Of a stretch of 64,000 nucleotides of DNA, positions 34,888 through 43,508 are shown in pieces (position 1 is the first letter of the stretch; every line of letters starts with the position of its first letter). This DNA comes from Chryseobacterium oleae (GTDB lineage: Bacteria > Bacteroidota > Bacteroidia > Flavobacteriales > Weeksellaceae): assembly GCF_900115055.1 (NCBI RefSeq), contig NZ_FOVD01000007.1, forward strand, positions 1 to 64,000, in the 5' to 3' direction. The notes beneath the pieces are model-generated. The model saw only the letters and a list, made by a program, of their open reading frames with translations, had not been told where the DNA came from and made no database searches. A program made the position numbers and the translations under genes.

Positions 34888-35883
34888 ATGAAACTTAACT
34901 TTGAACACCATCAGACCGCACATTGCGAAAACGGTGTTGCCTCCAATCTGTTACTCAACAAAGGCTTAAAACTCAGCGAACCAATGATCTTTGGGATCGG
35001 TTCCGGACTGTTTTTTGTCTATCTGCCATTTTTGAAAGTCAATTTTGCTCCAGGCTTCAGCTATCGTCCGATGCCCGGTGCTATTTTCAGCAAAGCAGCC
35101 AAAAGATTGGGAATTAAAATCAAAAGAGAAAAATTTTCTAATCCTAAAGACGCACAATCAGCTTTAGAAAGAAACTTAAATCAGAATATCCCGACAGGGC
35201 TTCAGGTAGGCGTTTTCAACCTTACCTATTTCCCTGAAGAATATAAATTCCACTTCAATGCCCACAACCTGGTGGTATACGGAAAAGAAGACGGAAAATT
35301 CCTGATCAGCGACCCGGTAATGGATTATACCACTTCCCTGTCCGAAGCTGAACTGGAAAAGGTAAGATATGCCAAAGGCGCACTGCCTCCAAAAGGACAT
35401 ATGTACTACCCGACTTACATCCCTGAAAATGTAAATATTGAAGAAGCCATAAAAAAAGGAATCAAAGACACCTGCAAAAATATGCTGGCTCCGGTTCCCC
35501 TTATCGGGGTAAAAGCCATGAGATGGGTTGCCAAGAGCATCCCGAAATGGGCTGCAAAGAAAGGAACTAAAGTCACCAACCATTATCTCGGACAGCTCAT
35601 CAGAATGCAGGAAGAGATCGGTACCGGCGGCGGTGGTTTCAGATTTATCTATGGCGCATTTCTTCAGGAAGCGGCTGTCATTCTTAAAAATGACGAATTG
35701 AAAGAACTGTCCAAAGAAATCACTGCCATCGGTGACTTGTGGAGAGATTTTGCCGTGGATATTGCCCGTGTTTACAAAAACAGGAATTCAAAAAGCGACA
35801 TCTACAACAATCTTTCAAAATCGATGCTTCACATCGCAGATCTGGAAGAAGCTTTCTATAAAAAACTGAGAAAAGCGATCTGA
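34888..35883 (+). CDS. BtrH N-terminal domain protein with DUF4872-like C-terminus (putative acyltransferase)
   Basis: A 331-residue cytoplasmic protein. Its N-terminus matches the BtrH family, named for the butirosin enzyme that moves an acyl group from an acyl carrier protein to an aminoglycoside. Visible C39-like features are Cys13 (TAHCENGVAS), His126 (NAHNLVVYG) and Asp142 (LISDPV), a plausible catalytic triad. The C-terminal half is helical and resembles DUF4872. It is followed after one base by an ABC ATPase gene. In this cluster it could transfer the ACP-bound polyene to the resorcinol hydroxyl; no experiment known to me shows this. Confidence 0.8.
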   Translation: MKLNFEHHQTAHCENGVASNLLLNKGLKLSEPMIFGIGSGLFFVYLPFLKVNFAPGFSYRPMPGAIFSKAAKRLGIKIKREKFSNPKDAQSALERNLNQNIPTGLQVGVFNLTYFPEEYKFHFNAHNLVVYGKEDGKFLISDPVMDYTTSLSEAELEKVRYAKGALPPKGHMYYPTYIPENVNIEEAIKKGIKDTCKNMLAPVPLIGVKAMRWVAKSIPKWAAKKGTKVTNHYLGQLIRMQEEIGTGGGGFRFIYGAFLQEAAVILKNDELKELSKEITAIGDLWRDFAVDIARVYKNRNSKSDIYNNLSKSMLHIADLEEAFYKKLRKAI

Positions 35884-35884
35884 T

Positions 35885-36643
35885 ATGGCGGAGAATATGA
35901 TTGAGATCAAAAATCTATACAAAAAGTACAAAAACTCCGAAGAGTTTTCTGTGAACGATATCTCGCTGAATATTGAGAAAAATGAGATCTATGGAATTCT
36001 GGGACCAAACGGTGCAGGGAAAACCACTCTGATTTCCATGCTTTCAGGATTAATCAAACCCACTTCCGGACAATTTACGATCAACGGCCTGTCTCCTCAG
36101 AAAGACAGCTTCAAGATCAAAGAAATCATCGGAATCGTGCCTCAGGAATACGCACTCTATCCTACTCTTACGGCTAAAGAAAACTTAATGTTTTACGGAA
36201 GCCTGTACGGACTAAAGCATAAAGAACTTAAAAGAACCATCGATGAATCCTTAGAGATCATGGGCCTTTCAAAGTTTGCAGATAAAAAGGTAGAACAGTT
36301 TTCCGGAGGAATGAAACGCCGATGCAACCTTATCGCAGGAACACTTCACAATCCGAAAGTATTGTTCCTTGATGAACCGACTGTAGGTGTTGATGTTCAG
36401 TCTAAGAAAGTCATCATCGATTTCTTACAGGAATTGAATAAAAACGGAACGTGCATCATCTACACCTCTCACCACCTTTCCGAGGCGGAAGAATTCTGTA
36501 CGAAGATCGCTATTATCGACAGAGGGAGAATCCATGCCGTAGGAACACCGGAAGAACTGGTGTCACAAATCGCCAACGCTGAAAACCTGGAAGACGTTTT
36601 CATATCATTAACAGGAAAAGAACTAAGAGATGTTGTTGTATAA
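35885..36643 (+). CDS. ABC transporter ATP-binding protein
   Basis: A 252-residue ATPase of the ABC-2 exporter type. Walker A is GPNGAGKTT (residues 40-48), followed by a Q-loop in IVPQEYALYP, signature QFSGGMKRR, Walker B LFLDEPTVGVD, and the switch His in TSHHLSEAE. It pairs with the permease that follows, overlapping it by 14 bases. With the upstream BtrH-like gene it forms a tight three-gene unit. The cargo is unknown; a lipid or pigment intermediate is plausible from context. Confidence 0.93.
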   Translation: MAENMIEIKNLYKKYKNSEEFSVNDISLNIEKNEIYGILGPNGAGKTTLISMLSGLIKPTSGQFTINGLSPQKDSFKIKEIIGIVPQEYALYPTLTAKENLMFYGSLYGLKHKELKRTIDESLEIMGLSKFADKKVEQFSGGMKRRCNLIAGTLHNPKVLFLDEPTVGVDVQSKKVIIDFLQELNKNGTCIIYTSHHLSEAEEFCTKIAIIDRGRIHAVGTPEELVSQIANAENLEDVFISLTGKELRDVVV

Positions 36644-37898
36644 ACTTTGGAGAAGCTTCGTGAAGGAAATCCTTCTTCTGAAGAGAGATATTGGGGGAAT
36701 AGTCATTATTTTCGTCATGCCGTTGCTGTTAATTGTAACGATTACTTTAATTCAGGATTCTACTTTCAAAAATCTGGAAGGTTCAAAAATCCCGATTATT
36801 TTCATCGACAATGACAAATCCGAGGTATCTAAAAATATAAAACAGGAACTGGAAACCAGCAAAACGTTCCAGTTGCTGACAAATTACACCGAAAAGTCAG
36901 CACAGGAAGCCGTGTTTTCCGGAGATTACCAGATGGCCATCGTCATTCCTGAAAATTTAACGAAAGATTTAAATTCAAATATAGATTCAAAAGTTCAGAC
37001 GATTGTAAGTTCGTTCGGACTGGAAGGCGATACGGCAGCGGTGAAAAAAGCAGCACCGAAAGCCAAAGAAATTCATCTGTATTTTGACCCGGCGACCAAC
37101 GTTGGATTCAAAAACTCCGTGATGAATTCCGTGAATAAAATGGTTTTTGAGATCGAAAACAAAAAGATCTACAAAGCCTTTCAGGATCAGCTGGGAACGG
37201 AAGAAAACCTTGATGAGAACAAAAACCTCATCAGCTTCAAAGAAATCACCCCGAAAAAAGGAGCGATGGATGTGATGCCTAATTCAGTTCAGCACAATGT
37301 TCCGGCCTGGACGCTTTTTGCGATCTTTTTCATTGTCGTTCCGCTTTCTATCAATTTAGTCAAAGAAAAAAGTCAGGGTACCAGCGTAAGAGCAAGAATC
37401 AGCCCTACGCCGTACTTTGTTCATATTTTAGGAAAAACATTCACCTATCTGATCATCTGTATCATTCAGTTTCTACTGATGGTCGCAGTGGGAATCTATC
37501 TTTTCCCTTATATGGATCTGCCGGCATTTGATGTCTCAGGGAAAATGTTCCAGCTTATTGTGGTGACTTTATTTTCCGGACTGGCAGCCATCGGATTCGG
37601 AGTTTTACTTGGAACTATCGCAGATACCCAGGAACAGTCTGCGCCTTTTGGAGCTACTTCGGTGGTAGTTCTGGCCGCTATCGGAGGAATATGGGTTCCC
37701 GTATTTTTAATGCCGGAATTTATGCAGACCGTAGCCAAATTCTCCCCGATGAACTGGGGACTGAATGCCTATTATGATATTATTTTAAGAAACAGCGGTA
37801 TCGGAGGAATTGCCAAAGAACTTGCTTTCCTTTTTGCATTCTATATTGCGATGGTCGCTATTTCTATTTTTTACGAACGAAAACAAAATGCAGTCTAA
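36630..37898 (+). CDS. ABC-2 type transporter permease
   Basis: A 422-residue membrane protein with an N-terminal helix (about 18-40), a large extracytoplasmic region (about 45-220) and five further helices in the C-terminal half. This is the YhgE/drug-export (ABC-2) topology. The GTSVRARISPTPYF segment before the second helix is typical of the family. Its start lies inside the ATPase gene and its end overlaps the thioesterase start by 11 bases, so the block is translationally coupled. It exports an unknown hydrophobic substrate. Confidence 0.9.
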   Translation: MLLYKLWRSFVKEILLLKRDIGGIVIIFVMPLLLIVTITLIQDSTFKNLEGSKIPIIFIDNDKSEVSKNIKQELETSKTFQLLTNYTEKSAQEAVFSGDYQMAIVIPENLTKDLNSNIDSKVQTIVSSFGLEGDTAAVKKAAPKAKEIHLYFDPATNVGFKNSVMNSVNKMVFEIENKKIYKAFQDQLGTEENLDENKNLISFKEITPKKGAMDVMPNSVQHNVPAWTLFAIFFIVVPLSINLVKEKSQGTSVRARISPTPYFVHILGKTFTYLIICIIQFLLMVAVGIYLFPYMDLPAFDVSGKMFQLIVVTLFSGLAAIGFGVLLGTIADTQEQSAPFGATSVVVLAAIGGIWVPVFLMPEFMQTVAKFSPMNWGLNAYYDIILRNSGIGGIAKELAFLFAFYIAMVAISIFYERKQNAV

Positions 37899-38313
37899 AG
37901 AAAACATATTAACCTGTACGGAAGAAGTAAGGGTAAGATTCAATGAAACAGATCCGCTGGGCATCGTCTGGCATGGACATTATATCGTGTATTTTGAAGA
38001 CGGAAGGGAAGCTTTCGGAAGAGAGCACGGGCTGACGTATCTGGATATTCAGAGAGAAGGCTATGTGACGCCTATCGTAAAAAGTACCTGTGAACATTTT
38101 CTTCCTTTAAAATATGGAGAAACATTCAGAATCGTTACCACTTTTGTGAATTCCGTATCTGCCAAACTGATCTACACCTATGAACTTTTCAATCAGGATG
38201 ATCAGCTGGTATGCAGCGGAGAAACCATTCAGGTTTTCTTAGACAGTAATGGAAGCTTATGCCTTTATAATCCTGAGTTTTTTCAGGCATGGAAAGATAA
38301 AATGGGATTATAA
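37888..38313 (+). CDS. YbgC-like hotdog thioesterase
   Basis: A 141-residue 4HBT-family enzyme. The ATG at 37888 gives the normal family length; the longer in-frame extension is the permease 3' end read in another frame. The catalytic-site pattern is VRFNETDPLGIVWHGHY (Asp and the GxVxHxxY turn) followed by FEDGREAF. It would hydrolyse acyl-CoA or acyl-ACP, perhaps proofreading stalled polyene intermediates or releasing an aryl polyene acid. Aryl polyene clusters carry a thioesterase of this size (ApeL-type). It ends on the first base of the next gene's ATG. Confidence 0.87.
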   Translation: MQSKENILTCTEEVRVRFNETDPLGIVWHGHYIVYFEDGREAFGREHGLTYLDIQREGYVTPIVKSTCEHFLPLKYGETFRIVTTFVNSVSAKLIYTYELFNQDDQLVCSGETIQVFLDSNGSLCLYNPEFFQAWKDKMGL

Positions 38314-39446
38314 TGAGGAAAGAAATTTATATTACAGACTACAACTGCGTCACTCCTTTAGGTTTTGACGTTACTTCGAACTGGAATCATCTGGTAGAAG
38401 GAAAATCAGGCGTGGCTCTGCATCAGGTGATAGAAAACCAGGATGCTTTTTATGCTTCCATTATTGATACTGAAAAGCTGGAAGAAGAATTTAAAAACAA
38501 TTTTGACCATCAGAATTTTACAAGACTCGAGAAAATGTTTCTTCTGAGTTTAAAACCTCTGGTTGAAAAGCATGATATTTCGGAAGAAACCGCTTTTATC
38601 TTATCAACGACCAAAGGGAACATCAGCTTATTAAAAAATCAGACGGCATTACCGGAAGGTGTTTATCTTTCCAAATTAGCACAAAAAATTGCTGATTATT
38701 TTGGCTTTAAAACAAAACCCATCGTGGTTTCCAATGCCTGCGTTTCAGGAGTAATGGCTATTGCCGTTGCTAAAAATATGATCCAGGCCGGGAAATATAA
38801 AGATGCTTTTGTAATTGCCGGTGATGAGGTTTCAGAGTTTGTGATCTCAGGATTCAATTCTTTCCAGGCCATCGGAACGGAACCGTGCAAGCCTTACGAC
38901 AAAAACAGAAACGGAATCAATATCGGTGAAGCCACAGCAGCGGTGTATATCACTTCCACTCCTAGCGAAAACGAAAAATTTAGGTTTAAAATATCCGGAG
39001 ATTCCGCAGTGAATGATGCCAACCATATTTCCGGACCCTCCAGAACGGGAGACGGACTGTATGCAAGCATCAAAAATGCAATGACAGAAGCGAATATCAC
39101 CTCTGATCAGATCGATTTTATTTCCGCCCATGGAACCGCCACTATCTACAATGACGAGATGGAAGCCATCGCCTTCAACAGAATGGAACTTCAACATGCT
39201 CCATTGAACAGCATGAAGGGTTATTACGGACATTGTCTTGGTGCATCGGGACTTTTGGAAAGTATCATCTCCATGGAAAGTGCCCGCCACAGACTGCTGA
39301 TTCCTTCTAAAAACTTTGAAGAAACAGGAGTTTCCCAACCTTTGAATATTATTACAGAAAACCAGTCTGCAGCCATTCAGTATATTTTAAAAACAGCTTC
39401 AGGCTTCGGCGGATGCAATGCAGCGATTGTTTTAGAAAAATGTTAA
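38313..39446 (+). CDS. Beta-ketoacyl-ACP synthase (FabF/FabB class), first of the + arm
   Basis: A 377-residue ketosynthase with a complete active site: Cys143 in VSNACVSGVMA, His in SAHGTATIYNDE, and the second His in GYYGHCLGASG. It extends the aryl or alkyl chain with malonyl-ACP. The start overlaps the thioesterase stop by one base (TAATG). It is shorter than housekeeping FabF (about 415 residues) and has an unusual N-terminal half with little Gly. It is followed one base later by a half-length KS-like protein that could be its partner. Confidence 0.92.
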   Translation: MRKEIYITDYNCVTPLGFDVTSNWNHLVEGKSGVALHQVIENQDAFYASIIDTEKLEEEFKNNFDHQNFTRLEKMFLLSLKPLVEKHDISEETAFILSTTKGNISLLKNQTALPEGVYLSKLAQKIADYFGFKTKPIVVSNACVSGVMAIAVAKNMIQAGKYKDAFVIAGDEVSEFVISGFNSFQAIGTEPCKPYDKNRNGINIGEATAAVYITSTPSENEKFRFKISGDSAVNDANHISGPSRTGDGLYASIKNAMTEANITSDQIDFISAHGTATIYNDEMEAIAFNRMELQHAPLNSMKGYYGHCLGASGLLESIISMESARHRLLIPSKNFEETGVSQPLNIITENQSAAIQYILKTASGFGGCNAAIVLEKC

Positions 39447-39447
39447 A

Positions 39448-39996
39448 ATGAAAGTGATGAAGAAAACTGACAGCTGTACCATAGAACATTCAAAAATAAC
39501 CGTTAACGGACTTCCTGTTTTTGAAAGCCAGACGGAAACATTTCACGATTTTGCGAAAGAGGCTTATAAAAGCTTAGAAATCAATTATTCCAAATTTCAC
39601 AAGATGGATAATCTAAGCAAGCTTGCTTTTCTTGCCTCGGAAATGATTTTAAAGGATGAGGATCACAGCAGAACAGCAGTGGTTCTGGCCAACCGGTCAT
39701 CCAGTCTGGATACGGATTTCAAATACCAGGAAAGTATCAACTCAGAAGAAAATTACTTCCCGAGCCCTGCCGTATTTGTCTATACACTACCTAATATCTG
39801 CGTAGGTGAGATCAGCATCAGACATCAAATGCAGACGGAGAATGCTTTTTTCGTTCTGGATGAATTGGATGAACAATTTTTAAACGACTACGCAGAGCAG
39901 ATCCTGCTGTCCGGAAAGGCAGAAAAAGTTCTCTGCGGCTGGACGGAACTTTATCAGGAAAATTATAAAGCTTTTGTATATTTGCTAACCTTATAA
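39448..39996 (+). CDS. Half-length ketosynthase-like protein (N-terminal thiolase subdomain only)
   Basis: A 182-residue protein resembling only the N-terminal part of a ketosynthase: FLASEMILKDEDHSRTAVVL, then PSPAVFVYTLPNICVGEIS, which corresponds to the strand-helix before the active-site Cys. No Cys-containing nucleophile loop, HGTxT or GHxxGAxG segment follows, so it cannot catalyse condensation. Databases list similar short proteins beside flexirubin ketosynthases, so it is probably a conserved accessory subunit rather than a fresh truncation. A REP-like palindrome follows it. Confidence 0.72.
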   Translation: MKVMKKTDSCTIEHSKITVNGLPVFESQTETFHDFAKEAYKSLEINYSKFHKMDNLSKLAFLASEMILKDEDHSRTAVVLANRSSSLDTDFKYQESINSEENYFPSPAVFVYTLPNICVGEISIRHQMQTENAFFVLDELDEQFLNDYAEQILLSGKAEKVLCGWTELYQENYKAFVYLLTL

Positions 39997-40075
39997 AAAT
40001 GTAACACTATAACAGTGTAGCAATGTAACAATATTGGTAAACTGATACATTGCTAAACTGGTAAATTAAATAATT
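39997..40075. repeat. Palindromic intergenic element upstream of ACP 1
   Basis: 79 bases built from words such as TGTAACA, TAGCAATGTA and TACATTGCTA. The arms 40013-40027 and 40046-40060 are inverted repeats with one mismatch, enclosing 18 bases. The same word set recurs after the ACP gene and next to the second ACP gene (58033-58151). Confidence 0.8.
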
Positions 40076-40333
40076 ATGGAAAACTTAAAAACAGAATTAA
40101 AGCACAAAATCATTGAAGTTCTAAACCTTGAAGACGTTTCTGTAGAAGAGATCAAAGATACCGATCCTTTATTCGGAGGTGGTTTGGGTCTTGATTCTAT
40201 TGACGCTCTTGAGCTTATTGTTCTTTTGGATAAAGACTACGGAATAAAATTAGCCGATCCTAAAAAAGGAAAGGAAATTTTCCAGTCTATCGACACCATG
40301 GCTCAATTCATTGAAGACAACAGAACGAAATAA
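40076..40333 (+). CDS. Acyl carrier protein (flexirubin ACP 1)
   Basis: An 85-residue carrier with the phosphopantetheine attachment Ser41 in GLGLDSIDALEL. The fold is a typical four-helix ACP: acidic helix 2, a GGG turn before the Ser loop. It tethers growing chains for the neighbouring ketosynthases. Unlike the rest of the operon, where genes abut or overlap, it is insulated on both sides by 80-90 bases of palindromic repeats. That might raise its mRNA stability or separate its expression, since ACPs are needed in excess. Confidence 0.94.
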   Translation: MENLKTELKHKIIEVLNLEDVSVEEIKDTDPLFGGGLGLDSIDALELIVLLDKDYGIKLADPKKGKEIFQSIDTMAQFIEDNRTK

Positions 40334-40425
40334 ATAAATGTACCAATGTATCAGTTTAACAGTCTAGCAATCATTGTTACACTGGTACATTGCTACATTG
40401 GTACACTGTTATATTAAACAAATAA
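40334..40425. repeat. Palindromic intergenic element downstream of ACP 1
   Basis: 92 bases with perfect 12-bp inverted arms at 40339-40350 and 40394-40405. The 20 bases at 40373-40392 are identical to 58088-58107 beside the second ACP gene. No promoter box is evident. Confidence 0.85.
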
Positions 40426-41625
40426 ATGAACAAGAAAATTGCCATCACAGGAATGGGCATCATTTCTTCCATCGGAAACAATGTGGAGGGAAATTTTATT
40501 TCGCTAAAAACCGGAAAACACGGAATTTCTGACATCCAGTTGTTTGAAACCCGCCATGCCGGAAGTATAAAAACCGGCGAGATAAAATGGTCTAATGAAG
40601 AGCTTGTACAACAACTTCAGCTGCCTGAAGACAATAATGTGACAAGAACTTCTTTATTAGGCATGATCGCTGCAAGAGAAGCTGTAGCATCTGCCGGAAT
40701 TTCGGATATCAATGAATACAAAACCGGGCTCATCTCTTCTACCAGTGTCGCCGGAATGGATATCACGGAAAGGTATTTCTACTCTTACGAAGACTTTCCT
40801 GAAAAGCAAAAATACATCGATGCTCATGATGCGGGAAATTCCTCATTGGCCATCGCTGATTATCTTGGATTAAACGGTATGGTTTCCACCATCAGCACAG
40901 CTTGCTCATCTGCAGCGAATGCAATCATGATGGGAGCTAAACTGATTAAAAACGGTGTTTTGGATCGTGTGATCGTGGGCGGAACTGATTCCCTTTCAAA
41001 ATTTACTTTGAACGGATTCAATACGCTGATGATTCTTACGGATTCTTACAACACCCCATTTGATAACGACAGAAAAGGATTGAACCTTGGTGAAGCAGCT
41101 GCTTTTATCATTCTTGAATCTGATGAAGTCGTGAAAAAAGAGAACAAAAAAGTCCTGGCTTACCTTTCCGGCTATGGCAACGCGAATGATGCCCATCATC
41201 AGACTGCTTCGTCAGAAAACGGACAGGGTGCTTTTCTCGCCATGCAACAGGCTCTTAAAATATCGGGATTGGAAAAAGAGAACATCGATTATATCAACGT
41301 TCACGGAACGGCTACTCCCAATAATGATTTATCAGAAGGAATTGCCATGATCAGGATCTTCGGTGAAGGTCAGGTTCCTGAATTCAGTTCTACCAAAGCT
41401 TTTACAGGACATACTCTGGCGGCGGCGGCAGGAATTGAAGCGGTATTTTCCATTTTGGCGATGCAGCACAGCGTCATTTTCCCCAATCTGAATTTCAAAA
41501 CGAAAATGGCAGAATTTGATTTAACTCCGGTTACAGGACTGAAGGAGAAAAACATTAACCATGTTCTTTCCAATTCATTTGGCTTCGGAGGAAACTGTTC
41601 TACTTTAATTTTCTCAAAATCATGA
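40426..41625 (+). CDS. Beta-ketoacyl-ACP synthase II-like ketosynthase, second of the + arm
   Basis: A 399-residue FabF-class enzyme closest to classical KAS II: start KIAITGMGIISSIG, Cys160 in ISTACSSAANAI, HGTATPNND for His 1, and GHTLAAAAGIEA for His 2. The two catalytic His and the Cys are all present. The following gene overlaps its stop by four bases and encodes a Cys-less homologue. The pair therefore looks like a KS/chain-length-factor heterodimer, as in type II polyketide and aryl polyene synthases (ApeO-ApeC). Confidence 0.93.
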   Translation: MNKKIAITGMGIISSIGNNVEGNFISLKTGKHGISDIQLFETRHAGSIKTGEIKWSNEELVQQLQLPEDNNVTRTSLLGMIAAREAVASAGISDINEYKTGLISSTSVAGMDITERYFYSYEDFPEKQKYIDAHDAGNSSLAIADYLGLNGMVSTISTACSSAANAIMMGAKLIKNGVLDRVIVGGTDSLSKFTLNGFNTLMILTDSYNTPFDNDRKGLNLGEAAAFIILESDEVVKKENKKVLAYLSGYGNANDAHHQTASSENGQGAFLAMQQALKISGLEKENIDYINVHGTATPNNDLSEGIAMIRIFGEGQVPEFSSTKAFTGHTLAAAAGIEAVFSILAMQHSVIFPNLNFKTKMAEFDLTPVTGLKEKNINHVLSNSFGFGGNCSTLIFSKS

Positions 41626-42683
41626 ACGCAGTATACATCAACAGTGCATCCTGCATCTCTGTTCAGGACACTTTAAAAGAAAATTTTTTCCAGGATCTTA
41701 AGGCTGATCAGTCTGGTCAGATCTTAAAAGCTATAGATCCCAACTATAAAGAATTCATTCCGCCTGCGATGATCAGGAGAATGTCTAAAACCGTAAAAAT
41801 GAGCTCTGTAGCTTCCAGTTACGCTTTAAAAGAAGCCGGAATTGAAAAACCGGATGCCATCATTGTAGGAACGGGAATGGGATGTTCCCAGGATTCTGAA
41901 AAGTTCCTGAAAAATGTGATTGATAATAATGAAGAGTTTCTGACTCCTACATTTTTTATCCAATCGACTCACAATACCGTTGCGGGGCAGATTGCTCTGG
42001 GACTTCAGTGCCATGCGTACAATTTCACGTATGTCAACACCTCTTCCTCACTGGAATTCTCTTTTCTGGATGCTCAGCTTCAGATCAACGACGGAGAGGC
42101 TGAAAATGTTCTCGTAGGCGCTGCAGATGAGCAGACGGCCAGAACCATGGAACTTTACCGTCTCAACAATACGATAAAAAAAGAAGAAGATCTTCCCGCT
42201 GATTATTTACATTCAAAAACAGATGGCGTGATCTGGGGCGAAGGTGCCACTTTCTTTGTGTTAGGAAAAGATAAAACGGAAAGTTCTTACGCAAAACTTA
42301 GAGATATTCAGATCATCAACAGATTGGATATAGAAAAAACAACATCTTTTATAGGAGATTTTTTAGCTAAAAACAAATTGAAGCACGAAGACATTGATGC
42401 TGTAATCTTTGGTTTCAGTGGCGATGCAACATCTGATGTTTACTACGCAAAAGCAATGGATGCATTTCAGAATTCAGCTTTATTATATTACAAGCATTTG
42501 AGCGGAGAATTCAATACGGCAAGTGGTTTTTCCACATTTATGGCCTGTCATATATTGAAGGAGCAACAAATTCCGGAAGTCATGATGATTCGTTCAGAGC
42601 AAAAGACAGACATTAAAAATATTCTTCTTTACAATCATCTGGCTGGAAATGATCATAGTCTGATGTTGCTGGAAAGAGCTTAA
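41622..42683 (+). CDS. Chain-length-factor-like ketosynthase homologue (no active-site Cys)
   Basis: A 353-residue ketosynthase-fold protein. At the nucleophile position the TAC motif is replaced by T-S-S (Ser142 in YVNTSSSLEFS), and the HGTxT motif is absent, so it cannot condense. This is the hallmark of KS-beta or chain-length-factor subunits, which pair with an active KS and set product length. Its four-base overlap with the active KS upstream supports a 1:1 complex. It is shorter than many CLFs. An imperfect hairpin without a T run (42689-42718) follows before the deacetylase gene. Confidence 0.87.
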   Translation: MNAVYINSASCISVQDTLKENFFQDLKADQSGQILKAIDPNYKEFIPPAMIRRMSKTVKMSSVASSYALKEAGIEKPDAIIVGTGMGCSQDSEKFLKNVIDNNEEFLTPTFFIQSTHNTVAGQIALGLQCHAYNFTYVNTSSSLEFSFLDAQLQINDGEAENVLVGAADEQTARTMELYRLNNTIKKEEDLPADYLHSKTDGVIWGEGATFFVLGKDKTESSYAKLRDIQIINRLDIEKTTSFIGDFLAKNKLKHEDIDAVIFGFSGDATSDVYYAKAMDAFQNSALLYYKHLSGEFNTASGFSTFMACHILKEQQIPEVMMIRSEQKTDIKNILLYNHLAGNDHSLMLLERA

Positions 42684-42759
42684 TCAAACAGGAAAACCTC
42701 CAATTTATAGGTTTCCTGAATGCAGAGATCAAAATAAGTACAACTCAAAATACCGGAAG

Positions 42760-43506
42760 ATGAAGCATTATCCATTTATTATATTTTATCTTTTCTGCAA
42801 CGTATTTATTTATGCGTTTCATGGAAGTATCTGGGTTTATCTGGCGGGTTTTCTGGCTTTTTCTTTCGTCGTGGTTTGGGGGTCATTTGATATTACGTTG
42901 GGGTATTTTGTGAACAGCATTACCCATAAAAGAACGAAAATCAATGAAGTTGCCCTGACTTTTGATGACGGACCGACTGAATTTACTCCCAAATTTTTAG
43001 ATCTGCTTAAAGAACATCAGGTAAAAGCTACTTTTTTCTGTATCGGAAAACAGATCGAAAAATACCCGGAAACTTTTCAGCGGATTATTACCGAAGGCCA
43101 CACCATCGGAAATCACACGCTTTCACATTCAAACAATACAGGATTTCTGTCTGCCTCAAAAATGACTGAGGAGATTGAGAAATGTGACGAAATCATCTTA
43201 AAAACCGGTCAGATTAAAACTGATTGGTACCGACCTCCTTTCGGTGTGACGAATCCGAGCATCGCAAAGGCCATCAAAAGAACTCATAAAAAAAGCATCG
43301 GCTGGAATGTCCGTTCACTCGACACGGTTACAGAGGATGAAAAGAAAATCTATAAGAAGGTAACCAAAGGTCTGAAGAAAGGAAGCATTATCCTTCTTCA
43401 CGATACCTCTGAAAAGACGTACAACGTATTGGTCGATTTATTGTTATTTTTGAAGGAGAAAAAATATTCGACATTTACAGTCGATTCAATTAACAAAATC
43501 AAATAA
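42760..43506 (+). CDS. NodB-type polysaccharide deacetylase-family protein
   Basis: A 248-residue protein with one or two N-terminal membrane helices (about 5-45) and a NodB domain. The domain shows LTFDDGPTEFT (catalytic and metal Asp), NHTLSHSN (metal-binding His pair), RPPFGVTNP, and ILLHDTSEKT (His in motif 5). The active-site set is complete. These enzymes deacetylate N- or O-acetyl sugars; here a role in trimming a glycan or modifying the pigment carrier is unknown. Homologues are often seen in flexirubin clusters. It is three bases upstream of the LolA-like gene. Confidence 0.88.
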   Translation: MKHYPFIIFYLFCNVFIYAFHGSIWVYLAGFLAFSFVVVWGSFDITLGYFVNSITHKRTKINEVALTFDDGPTEFTPKFLDLLKEHQVKATFFCIGKQIEKYPETFQRIITEGHTIGNHTLSHSNNTGFLSASKMTEEIEKCDEIILKTGQIKTDWYRPPFGVTNPSIAKAIKRTHKKSIGWNVRSLDTVTEDEKKIYKKVTKGLKKGSIILLHDTSEKTYNVLVDLLLFLKEKKYSTFTVDSINKIK

Positions 43507-43508
43507 AA

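Noticed and set aside
42689..42718. Terminator after the chain-length-factor gene
   Set aside because: The imperfect hairpin has a bulge and no T run; it may be an attenuator at most, so it is not listed as a terminator.
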